From NCBI GenBank assembly GCA_932294295.1, contig OW028581.1, forward strand, positions 8,912,526 to 8,976,525: a DNA stretch of 64,000 bases. Reading direction: 5' to 3'. The DNA comes from Alitta virens (Eukaryota; Annelida; Polychaeta; Phyllodocida; Nereididae). A program made the translations under genes and the position numbers. Below are positions 51,801-63,800 of the stretch, piece by piece (the first letter of the stretch is position 1; every line of letters begins with the position of its first letter). The notes beneath the pieces are model-generated. The model was given only the letters and a program-made list of their open reading frames with translations. It did not search any database and was not told where the DNA came from.

Positions 51801-54800
51801 AAGAGTCATTGTCATCCGCAGACGACCAAGACGAAGAAGACCACGCAGAGTGATCAGGCGCGTTGTAAGACGAATTGTCAGAAGGCGAAGACCAAGAGGA
51901 AGAAGACCAAGGCGTCGAGTCATCGTCAGAAGAAGAATTGTCATCCGCAGACGACCAAGACGAAGAAGAACACGCAGAGTGATCAGGCGCGTTGTAAGAC
52001 GAATTGTCAGAAGGCGAAGACCAAGAGGAAGAAGACCAAGGCGTCGTGTCATAGTCAGACGAAGAGTCATTGTCATCCGCAGACGCCCAAGACGAAGAAG
52101 ACCACGCAGAGTGATCAGGCGCGTTGTAAGACGAATTGTTAGAAGGCGAAGACCAAGAGGAAGAAGACCAAGGCGTCGTGTCATTGTCAGAAGAAGAATT
52201 GTCATCCGCAGACGCCCAAGACGAAGAAGACCACGCAGAGTGATCAGGCGCGTTGTAAGACGAATTGTCAGAAGGCAAAGACCAAGAGGAAGAAGACCAA
52301 GGCGTCGAGTCATCGTCAGAAGAAGAATTGTCATCCGCAGACGACCAAGACGAAGAAGAACACGCAGAGTGATCAGGCGCGTTGTAAGACGAATTGTCGG
52401 AAGGCGAAGACCAAGAGGAAAAAGACCAAGGCGTCGTGTCATAGTCAGACGAAGAGTCATTGTCATCCGCAGACGCCCAAGACGAAGAAGACCACGCAGA
52501 GTGATCAGGCGCGTTGTAAGACGAATTGTCAGAAGGCGAAGACCAAGAGGAAGAAGACCAAGGCGTCGTGTCATAGTCAGACGAAGAGTCATTGTAATTC
52601 GCAGACGCCCAAGACGAAGAAGACCACGCAGAGTGATCAGGCGCGTTGTAAGACAAATTGTCAGAAGGCGAAGACCAAGAGGAAGAAGACCAAGGCGTCG
52701 TGTCATTGTCAGAAGAAGAATTGTCATCCGCAGACGACCAAGACGAAGAAGAACACGCAGAGTGATCAGGCGCATTGTAAGACGAATTGTCAGAAGGCGA
52801 AGACCAAGAGGAAGAAGACCAAGGCGTCGTGTCATCATCAGAAGAAGAATCGTCATCCGCAGACGACCAAGACGAAGAAGAACACGCAGAGTGATCAGGC
52901 GCGTTGTAAGACGAATTGTCGGAAGGCCAAGACCAAGAGGAAGAAGACCAAGGCGTCGTGTCATAGTCAGACGAAGAGTCATTGTCATCCGCAGACGCCC
53001 AAGACGAAGAAGACCACGCAGAGTGATCAGGCGCGTTGTAAGACGAATTGTCAGAAGGCGAAGACCAAGAGGAAGAAGACCAAGGCGTCGTGTCATTGTC
53101 AGAAGAAGAATTGTCATCCGCAGACGCCCAAGACCACGCAGAGTGATCAGGCGCGTTGTAAGACGAATTGTCAGAAGGCGAAGACCAAGAGGAAGAAGAC
53201 CAAGTCGTCGAGTCATCGTCAGAAGAAGAATTGTCATCCGCAGACGACCAAGACGAAGAAGAACACGCAGAGTGATCAGGCGCGTTGTAAGACGAATTGT
53301 CAGAAGGCGAAGACCAAGAGGAAAAAGACCAAGGCGTCGTGTCATAGTCAGAAGAAGAATTGTCATCCGCAGACGCCCAAGACGAAGAAGACCACGCAGA
53401 GTGATCAGGCGCGTTGTAAGACGAATTGTCAGAAGGCGAAGACCAAGAGGAAGAAGACCAAGGCGTCGTGTCATAGTCAGACGAAGAGTCATTGTAATTC
53501 GCAGACGCCCAAGACGAAGAAGACCACGCAGAGTGATCAGGCGCGTTGTAAGACGAATTGTCAGAAGGCGAAGACCAAGAGGAAGAAGACCAAGGCGTCG
53601 TGTCATCGTCAGAAGAAGAATTGTCATTCGCAGACGACCAAGACGAAGAAGAACACGCAGAGTGATCAGGCGCGTTGTAAGACGAATTGTCAGAAGGCGA
53701 AGACCAAGAGGAAGAAGACCAAGGCGTCGAGTCATCGTCAGAAGAAGAATTGTCATCCGCAGACGACCAAGACGAAGAAGAACACGCAGAGTGATCAGGC
53801 GCGTTGTAAGACGAATTGTTAGAAGGCGAAGACCAAGAGGAAGAAGACCAAGGCGTCGTGTCATAGTCAGAAGAAGAATTGTCATCCGCAGACGACCAAG
53901 ACGAAGAAGACCACGCAGAGTGATCAGGCGCGTTGTAAGACGAATTGTCAGAAGGCGAAGACCAAGAGGAAGAAGACCAAGGCGTCGTGTCATCGTCAGA
54001 AGAAGAATTGTCATCCGCAGACGACCAAGACGAAGAAGAACACGCAGAGTGATCAGGCGCGTTGTAAGACGAATTGTCAGAAGGCGAAGACCAAGAGGAA
54101 GAAGACCAAGGCGTCGTGTCATCGTCAGAAGAAGAGTCATTGTCATCCGCAGACGACCAAGACGAAGAAGACCACGCAGAGTGATCAGGCGCGTTGTAAG
54201 ACGAATTGTCAGAAGGCGAAGACCAAGAGGAAGAAGACCAAGGCGTCGTGTCATCGTCAGAAGACGAATTGTCATTCGCAGACAACCAAGACGAAGAAGA
54301 CCACGCAGAGTGATCAGGCGCATTGTAAGACGAATTGTCAGAAGGCGAAGACCAAGAGGAAGAAGACCAAGGCGTCGAGTCATCGTCAGAAGAAGAATTG
54401 TCATCCGCAGACGACCAAGACGAAGAAGAACACGCAGAGTGATCAGGCGCGTTGTAAGACGAATTGTCAGAAGGCGAAGACCAAGAGGAAGAAGACCAAG
54501 GCGTCGTGTCATAGTCAGACGAAGAGTCATTGTCATCCGCAGACGCCCAACACGAAGAAGACCACGCAGAGTGATCAGGCGCGTTGTAAGACGAATTGTT
54601 AGAAGGCGAAGACCAAGAGGAAGAAGACCAAGGCGTCGTGTCATTGTCAGAAGAAGAATTGTCATCCGCAGACGCCCAAGACGAAGAAGACCACGCAGAG
54701 TGATCAGGCGCGTTGTAAGACGAATTGTCAGAAGGCGAAGACCAAGAGGAAGAAGACCAAGGCGTCGAGTCATCGTCAGAGGAAGAATTGTCATCCGCAG

Positions 54801-57800
54801 ACGACCAAGACGAAGAAGAACACGCAGAGTGATCAGGCGCGTTGTAAGACGAATTGTCAGAAGGCGAAGACCAAGAGGAAGAAGACCAAGGCGTCGTGTC
54901 ATAGTCAGACGAAGAGTCATTGTCATCCGCAGACGCCCAAGACGAAGAAGACCACGCAGAGTGATCAGGCGCGTTGTAAGACAAATTGTCAGAAGGCGAA
55001 GACCAAGAGGAAGAAGACCAAGGCGTCGTGTCATAGTCAGACGAAGAGTCATTGTAATCCGCAGACGCCCAAGCCGAAGAAGACCACGCAGAGTGATCAG
55101 GCGCGTTGTAAGACGAATTGTCAGAAGGCGAAGACCAAGAGGAAGAAGACCAAGGCGTCGAGTCATCGTCAGAAGAAGAATTGTCATCCGCAGACGACCA
55201 AGACGAAGAAGAACACGCAGAGTGATCAGGCGCGTTGTAAGACGAATTGTCAGAAGGCGAAGACCAAGAGGAAGAAGACCAAGGCGTCGAGTCATAGTCA
55301 GACGAAGAGTCATTGTCATCCGCAGACGTCCAAGACGAAGAAGACCACGCAGAGTGATCAGGCGCGTTGTAAGACGAATTGTCAGAAGGCGAAGACCAAG
55401 AGGAAGAAGACCAAGGCGTCGAGTCATCGTCAGAAGAAGAATTGTCATCCGCAGACGACCAAGACGAAGAAGAACACGCAGAGTGATCAGGCGCGTTGTA
55501 AGACGAATTGTTAGAAGGCGAAGACCAAGAGGAAGAAGACCAAGGCGTCGTGTCATCGTCAGAAGACGAATTGTCATCCGCAGACGACCAAGACGAAGAA
55601 GACCACGCAGAGTGATCAGGCGCGTTGTAAGACGAATTGTCAGAAGGCGAAGACCAAGAGGAAGAAGACCAAGGCGTCGAGTCATCGTCAGAAGAAGAAT
55701 TGTCATCCGCAGACGACCAAGAGGAAGAAGAACACGCAGAGTGATCAGGCGCGTTGTAAGACGAATTGTTAGAAGGCGAAGACCAAAAGGAAGAAGACCA
55801 AGGCGTCGTGTCATTGTCAGAAGAAGAATTGTCATCCGCAGACGACCAAGACGAAGAAGAACACGCAGAGTGATCAGGCGCGTTGTAAGACGAATTGTCA
55901 GAAGGCGAAGACCAAGAGGAAGAAGACCAAGGCGTCGAGTCATAGTCAGACGAAGAGTCATTGTAATCCGCAGACGCCCAAGACGAAGAAGACCACGCAG
56001 AGTGATCAGGCGCGTTGTAAGACGAATTGTCAGAAGGCGAAGACCAAGAGGAAGAAGACCAAGGCATCGAGTCGTCAGAAGAAGAATTGTCATCCGCAGA
56101 CGACCAAGACGAAGAAGAACACGCAGAGTGATCAGGCGCGTTGTAAGACGAATTGTCAGAAGGCGAAGACCAAGAGGAAGAAGACCAAGGCGTCGTGTCA
56201 TTGTCAAAAGACGAATTGTCATTCGCAGACGACCAAGACGAAGAAGACCACGCAGAGTGATCAGGCGCATTGTAAGACGAATTGTCAGAAGGCGAAGACC
56301 AAGAGGAAGAAGACCAAGGCGTCGTGTCATCGTCAGAAGAAGAATTGTCATCCGCAGACGACCAAGACGAAGAAGAACACGCAGAGTGATCAGGCGCGTT
56401 GTGAGACGAATTGTCGGAAGGCGAAGACCAAGAGGAAGAAGACCAAGGCGTCGTGTCATAGTCAGACGAAGAGTCATTGTCATCCGCAGACGCCCAAGAC
56501 GAAGAAGACCACGCAGAGTGATCAGGCGCGTTGTAAGACGAATTGTCAGAAGGCAAAGACCAAGAGGAAGAAGACCAAGGCGTCGTGTCATCGTCAGAAG
56601 ACGAATTGTCATTCGCAGACGACCAAGACGAAGAAGACCACCCAGAGTGATCAGGCGCGTTGTAAGACGAATTGTCAGAAGGCGAAGACCAAGAGGAAGA
56701 CGACCAAGGCGTCGTGTCATCGTCAGAAGAAGAGTCATTGTCATCCGCAGACGACCAAGACGAAGAAGACCACGCAGAGTGATCAGGCGCGTTGTAAGAC
56801 GAATTGTCAGAAGGCGAAGACCAAGAGGAAGAAGACCAAGGCGTCGAGTCATCGTCAGAAGAAGAATTGTCATTCGCAGACGACCAAGACGAAGAAGACC
56901 ACGCAGAGTGATCAGGCGCGTTGTAAGACGAATTGTCAGAAGGCGAAGACCAAGAGGAAGAAGACCAAGGCGTCGAGTCATCGTCAGAAGAAGAATTGTC
57001 ATCCGCAGACGACCAAGAGGAAGAAGAACACGCAGAGTGATCAGGCGCGTTGTAAGACGAATTGTGAGAAGGCGAAGACCAAGAGGAAGAAGACCAAGGC
57101 GTCGTGTCATTGTCAGAAGAATTGTCATCCGCAGACGACCAAGACGAAGAAGAACACGCAGAGTGATCAGGCGCGTTGTAAGACGAATTGTCAGAAGGCG
57201 AAGACCAAGAGGAAGAAGACCAAGGCGTCGTGTCATCGTCAGAAGACGAATTGTCATTCGCAGACAACCAAGACGAAGAAGACCACGCAGAGTGATCAGG
57301 CGCATTGTAAGACGAATTGTCAGAAGGCGAAGAACAAGAGGAAGAAGACCAAGGCGTCGAGTCATCGTCAGAAGAAGAATTGTCATCCGCAGACGACCAA
57401 GACGAAGAAGAACACGCAGAGTGATCAGGCGCGTTGTAAGACGAATTGTCAGAAGGCGAAGACCAAGAGGAAGACGACCAAGGCGTCGTGTCATCGTCAG
57501 AAGAAGAGTCATTGTCATCCGCAGACGACCAAGACGAAGAAGACCACGCAGAGTGATCAGGCGCGTTGTAAGACGAATTGTCAGAAGGCGAAGACCAAGA
57601 GGAAGAAGACCAAGGCGTCGAGTCATCGTCAGAAGAAGAATTGTCATTCGCAGACGACCAAGACGAAGAAGACCACGCAGAGTGATCAGGCGCGTTGTAA
57701 GACGAATTGTCAGAAGGCGAAGACCAAGAGGAAGAAGACCAAGGCGTCGAGTCATCGTCAGAAGAAGAATTGTCATCCGCAGACGACCAAGAGGAAGAAG

Positions 57801-60800
57801 AACACGCAGAGTGATCAGGCGCGTTGTAAGACGAATTGTGAGAAGGCGAAGACCAAGAGGAAGAAGACCAAGGCGTCGTGTCATTGTCAGAAGAATTGTC
57901 ATCCGCAGACGACCAAGACGAAGAAGAACACGCAGAGTGATCAGGCGCGTTGTAAGACGAATTGTCAGAAGGCGAAGACCAAGAGGAAGAAGACCAAGGC
58001 GTCGTGTCATAGTCAGACGAAGAGTCATTGTCATCCGCAGACGCCCAAGACGAAGAAGACCACGCAGAGTGATCAGGCGCGTTGTAAGACGAATTGTCAG
58101 AAGGCGAAGACCAAGAGGAAGAAGACCAAGGCGTCGAGTCATCGTCAGAAGAAGAATTGTCATCCGCAGACGACCAAGACGAAGAAGAACACGCAGAGTG
58201 ATCAGGCGCATTGTAAGACGAATTGTCAGAAGGCGAAGACCAAGAGGAAGAAGACCAAGGCGTCGTGTCATCGTCAGAAGAAGAATTGTCATCCGCAGAC
58301 GACCAAGACGAAGAAGAACACGCAGAGTGATCAGGCGCGTTGTAAGACGAATTGTCGGAAGGCCAAGACCAAGAGGAAGAAGACCAAGGCGTCGTGTCAT
58401 AGTCAGACGAAGAGTCATTGTCATTCGCAGACGACCAAGACGAAGAAGACCACGCAGAGTGATCAGGCGCGTTGTAAGACGAATTGTCAGAAGGCGAAGA
58501 CCAAGAGGAAGAAGACCAAGGCGTCGAGTCATCGTCAGAAGAAGAATTGTCATCCGCAGACGACCAAGAGGAAGAAGAACACGCAGAGTGATCAGGCGCG
58601 TTGTAAGACGAATTGCTAGAAGGCGAAGACCAAGAGGAAGAAGACCAAGGCGTCGTGTCATTATCAGAAGAAGAATTGTCATCCGCAGACGACCAAGACG
58701 AAGAAGAACACGCAGAGTGATCAGGCGCGTTGTAAGACGAATTGTCAGAAGGCGAAGACCAAGAGGAAGAAGACCAAGGCGTCGTGTCATCGTCAGAAGA
58801 CGAATTGTCATTCGCAGACAACCAAGACGAAGAAGACCACGCAGAGTGATCAGGCCCATTGTAAGACGAATTGTCAGAAGGCGAAGACCAAGAGGAAGAA
58901 GACCAAGGCGTCGAGTCATCGTCAGAAGAATTGTCATCCGCAGACGACCAAGACGAAGAAGAACACGCAGAGTGATCAGGCGCGTTGTAAGACGAATTGT
59001 CAGAAGGCGAAGACCAAGAGGAAGAAGACCAAGGCGTCGTGTCATCGTCAGAAGAAGAGTCATTGTCATCCGCAGACGACCAAGACGAAGAAGACCACGC
59101 AGAGTGATCAGGCGCGTTGTAAGACGAATTGTCAGAAGGCGAAGACCAAGAGGAAGAAGACCAAGGCGTCGAGTCATCGTCAGAAGAAGAATTGTCATCC
59201 GCAGACGACCAAGACGAAGAAGAACACGCAGAGTGATCAGGCGCGTTGTAAGACGAATTGTCAGAAGGCGAAGACCAAGAGGAAGAAGACCAAGGCGTCG
59301 TGTCATAGTCAGACGAAGAGTCATTGTCATCCGCAGACGCCCAAGACGAAGAAGACCACGCAGAGTGATCAGGCGCGTTGTAAGACGAATTGTTAGAAGG
59401 CGAAGACCAAGAGGAAGAAGACCAAGGCGTCGTGTCATTGTCAGAAGAAGAATTGTCATCCGCAGACGACCAAGACGAAGAAGACCACGCAGAGTGATCA
59501 GGCGCGTTGTAAGACGAATTGTCAGAAGGCGAAGACCAAGAGGAAGAAGACCAAGGCGTCGAGTCATCGTCAGAAGAAGAATTGTCATCCGCAGACGACC
59601 AAGACGAAGAAGAACACGCAGAGTGATCAGGCGCGTTGTAAGACGAATTGTCAGAAGGCGAAGACCAAGAGGAAGAAGACCAAGGCGTCGAGTCATAGTC
59701 AGACGAAGAGTCATTGTCATCCGCAGACGTCCAAGACGAAGAAGACCACGCAGAGTGATCAGGCGCGTTGTAAGACGAATTGTCAGAAGGCGAAGACCAA
59801 GAGGAAGAAGACCAAGGCGTCGTGTCATCGTCAGAAGAAGAATTGTCATCCGCAGACGACCAAGACGAAGAAGAACACGCAGAGTGATCAGGCGCGTTGT
59901 AAGACGAATTATCGGAAGGCGAAGACCAAGAGGAAGAAGACCAAGGCGTCGTGTCATAGTCAGACGAAGAGTCATTGTCATCCGCAGACGCCCAAGACGA
60001 AGAAGACCACGCAGAGTGATCAGGCGCGTTGTAAGACGAATTGTCAGAAGGCGAAGACCAAGAGGAAGAAGACCAAGGCGTCGAGTCATCGTCAGAAGAA
60101 GAGTCATTGTCATCCGCAGACGACCAAGACGAAGAAGACCACGCAGAGTGATCAGGCGCGTTGTAAGACGAATTGTCAGAAGGCGAAGACCAAGAGGAAG
60201 AAGACCAAGGCGTCGAGTCATCGTCAGAAGAAGAATTGTCATCCGCAGACGACCAAGACGAAGAAGAACACGCAGAGTGATCAGGCGCGTTGTAAGACGA
60301 ATTGTCAGAAGGCGAAGACCAAGAGGAAGAAGACCAAGGCGTCGTGTCATAGTCAGACGAAGAGTCATTGTCATCCGCAGACGCCCAAGACGAAGAAGAC
60401 CACGCAGAGTGATCAGGCGCGTTGTAAGACGAATTGTTAGAAGGCGAAGACCAAGAGGAAGAAGACCAAGGCGTCGTGTCATTGTCAGAAGAAGAATTGT
60501 CATCCGCAGACGACCAAGACGAAGAAGACCACGCAGAGTGATCAGGCGCGTTGTAAGACGAATTGTCAGAAGGCGAAGACCAAGAGGAAGAAGACCAAGG
60601 CGTCGAGTCATCGTCAGAAGAAGAATTGTCATCCGCAGACGACCAAGACGAAGAAGAACACGCAGAGTGATCAGGCGCGTTGTAAGACGAATTGTCAGAA
60701 GGCGAAGACCAAGAGGAAGAAGACCAAGGCGTCGAGTCATAGTCAGACGAAGAGTCATTGTCATCCGCAGACGTCCAAGACGAAGAAGACCACGCAGAGT

Positions 60801-63800
60801 GATCAGGCGCGTTGTAAGACGAATTGTCAGAAGGCGAAGACCAAGAGGAAGAAGACCAAGGCGTCGTGTCATCGTCAGAAGAAGAATTGTCATCCGCAGA
60901 CGACCAAGACGAAGAAGAACACGCAGAGTGATCAGGCGCGTTGTAAGACGAATTATCGGAAGGCGAAGACCAAGAGGAAGAAGACCAAGGCGTCGTGTCA
61001 TAGTCAGACGAAGAGTCATTGTCATCCGCAGACGCCCAAGACGAAGAAGACCACGCAGAGTGATCAGGCGCGTTGTAAGACGAATTGTCAGAAGGCGAAG
61101 ACCAAGAGGAAGAAGACCAAGGCGTCGAGTCATCGTCAGAAGAAGAATTGTCATCCGCAGACGACCAAGACGAAGAAGAACACGCAGAGTGATCAGGCGC
61201 GTTGTAAGACGAATTGTCAGAAGGCGAAGACCAAGAGGAAGAAGACCAAGGCGTCGTGTCATCGTCAGAAGACGAATTGTCATTCGCAGACGACCAAGAC
61301 GAAGAAGACCACGCAGAGTGATCAGGCGCGTTGTAAGACGAATTGTCAGAAGGCGAAGACCAAGAGGAAGAAGACCAAGGCGTCGAGTCATCGTCAGAAG
61401 AAGAATTGTCATCCGCAGACGACCAAGACGAAGAAGAACACGCAGAGTGATCAGGCGCGTTGTAAGACGAATTGTCAGAAGGGGAAGACCAAGAGGAAGA
61501 AGACCAAGGCGTCGTGTCATAGTCAGACGAAGAGTCATTGTCATCCGCAGACGCCCAAGAGGAAGAAGACCACGCAGAGTGATCAGGCGCGTTGTAAGAC
61601 GAATTGTCAGAAGGCGAAGACCAAGAGGAAGAAGACCAAGGCGTCGAGTCATCGTCAGAAGAAGAATTGTCATCCGCAGACGACCAAGACGAAGAAGAAC
61701 ACGCAGAGTGATCAGGCGCATTGTAAGACGAATTGTCAGAAGGCGAAGACCAAGAGGAAGAAGACCAAGGCGTCGTGTCATCGTCAGAAGAAGAATTGTC
61801 ATCCGCAGACGACCAAGACGAAGAAGAACACGCAGAGTGATCAGGCGCGTTGTAAGACGAATTGTCGGAAGGCCAAGACCAAGAGGAAGAAGACCAAGGC
61901 GTCGTGTCATAGTCAGACGAAGAGTCATTGTCATCCGCAGACGACCAAGACGAAGAAGAACACGCAGAGTGATCAGGCGCGTTGTAAGACGAATTGTCAG
62001 AAGGCGAAGACCAAGAGGAAGAAGACCAAGGCGTCGTGTCATCGTCAGAAGACGAATTGTCATTCGCAGACAACCAAGACGAAGAAGACCACGCAGAGTG
62101 ATCAGGCGCATTGTAAGACGAATTGTCAGAAGGCGAAGACCAAGAGGAAGAAGACCAAGGCGTCGAGTCATCGTCAGAAGAAGAATTGTCATCCGCAGAC
62201 GACCAAGACGAAGAAGAACACGCAGAGTGATCAGGCGCGTTGTAAGACGAATTGTCAGAAGGCGAAGACCAAGAGGAAGAAGACCAAGGCGTCGAGTCAT
62301 AGTCAGACGAAGAGTCATTGTCATCCGCAGACGTCCAAGACGAAGAAGACCACGCAGAGTGATCAGGCGCGTTGTAAGACGAATTGTCAGAAGGCGAAGA
62401 CCAAGAGGAAGAAGACCAAGGCGTCGTGTCATCGTCAGAAGAAGAATTGTCATCCGCAGACGACCAAGACGAAGAAGAACACGCAGAGTGATCAGGCGCG
62501 TTGTAAGACGAATTATCGGAAGGCGAAGACCAAGAGGAAGAAGACCAAGGCGTCGTGTCATAGTCAGACGAAGAGTCATTGTCATCCGCAGACGCCCAAG
62601 ACGAAGAAGACCACGCAGAGTGATCAGGCGCGTTGTAAGACGAATTGTCAGAAGGCGAAGACCAAGAGGAAGAAGACCAAGGCGTCGAGTCATCGTCAGA
62701 AGAAGAATTGTCATCCGCAGACGACCAAGACGAAGAAGAACACGCAGAGTGATCAGGCGCGTTGTAAGAAGAATTGTCAGAAGGCGAAGACCAAGAGGAA
62801 GAAGACCAAGGCGTCGTGTCATCGTCAGAAGACGAATTGTCATTCGCAGACGACCAAGACGAAGAAGACCACGCAGAGTGATCAGGCGCGTTGTAAGACG
62901 AATTGTCAGAAGGCGAAGACCAAGAGGAAGAAGACCAAGGCGTCGAGTCATCGTCAGAAGAAGAATTGTCATCCGCAGACGACCAAGACGAAGAAGAACA
63001 CGCAGAGTGATCAGGCGCGTTGTAAGACGAATTGTCAGAAGGGGAAGACCAAGAGGAAGAAGACCAAGGCGTCGTGTCATAGTCAGACGAAGAGTCATTG
63101 TCATCCGCAGACGCCCAAGACGAAGAAGACCACGCAGAGTGATCAGGCGCGTTGTAAGACGAATTGTCAGAAGGCGAAGACCAAGAGGAAGAAGACCAAG
63201 GCGTCGAGTCATCGTCAGAAGAAGAATTGTCATCCGCAGACGACCAAGACGAAGAAGAACACGCAGAGTGATCAGGCGCATTGTAAGACGAATTGTCAGA
63301 AGGCGAAGACCAAGAGGAAGAAGACCAAGGCGTCGTGTCATCGTCAGAAGAAGAATTGTCATCCGCAGACGACCAAGACGAAGAAGAACACGCAGAGTGA
63401 TCAGGCGCGTTGTAAGACGAATTGTCGGAAGGCCAAGACCAAGAGGAAGAAGACCAAGGCGTCGTGTCATAGTCAGACGAAGAGTCATTGTCATCCGCAG
63501 ACGACCAAGACGAAGAAGAACACGCAGAGTGATCAGGCGCGTTGTAAGACGAATTGTCAGAAGGCGAAGACCAAGAGGAAGAAGACCAAGGCGTCGTGTC
63601 ATCGTCAGAAGACGAATTGTCATTCGCAGACAACCAAGACGAAGAAGACCACGCAGAGTGATCAGGCGCATTGTAAGACGAATTGTCAGAAGGCGAAGAC
63701 CAAGAGGAAGAAGACCAAGGCGTCGAGTCATCGTCAGAAGAAGAATTGTCATCCGCAGACGACCAAGACGAAGAAGAACACGCAGAGTGATCAGGCGCGT

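Noticed and set aside
41566..63633. Minus-strand Ser/Trp/Asp/Asn-rich open frames (one of 6,790 codons and one of 562), which look like an acidic biomineral-type protein
   Set aside because: They are the complement of Arg codons in a stop-free repeat. An in-frame stop splits them at 43261. Unit differences change their residues while being silent in the plus frame, and I see no signal peptide or start for them.
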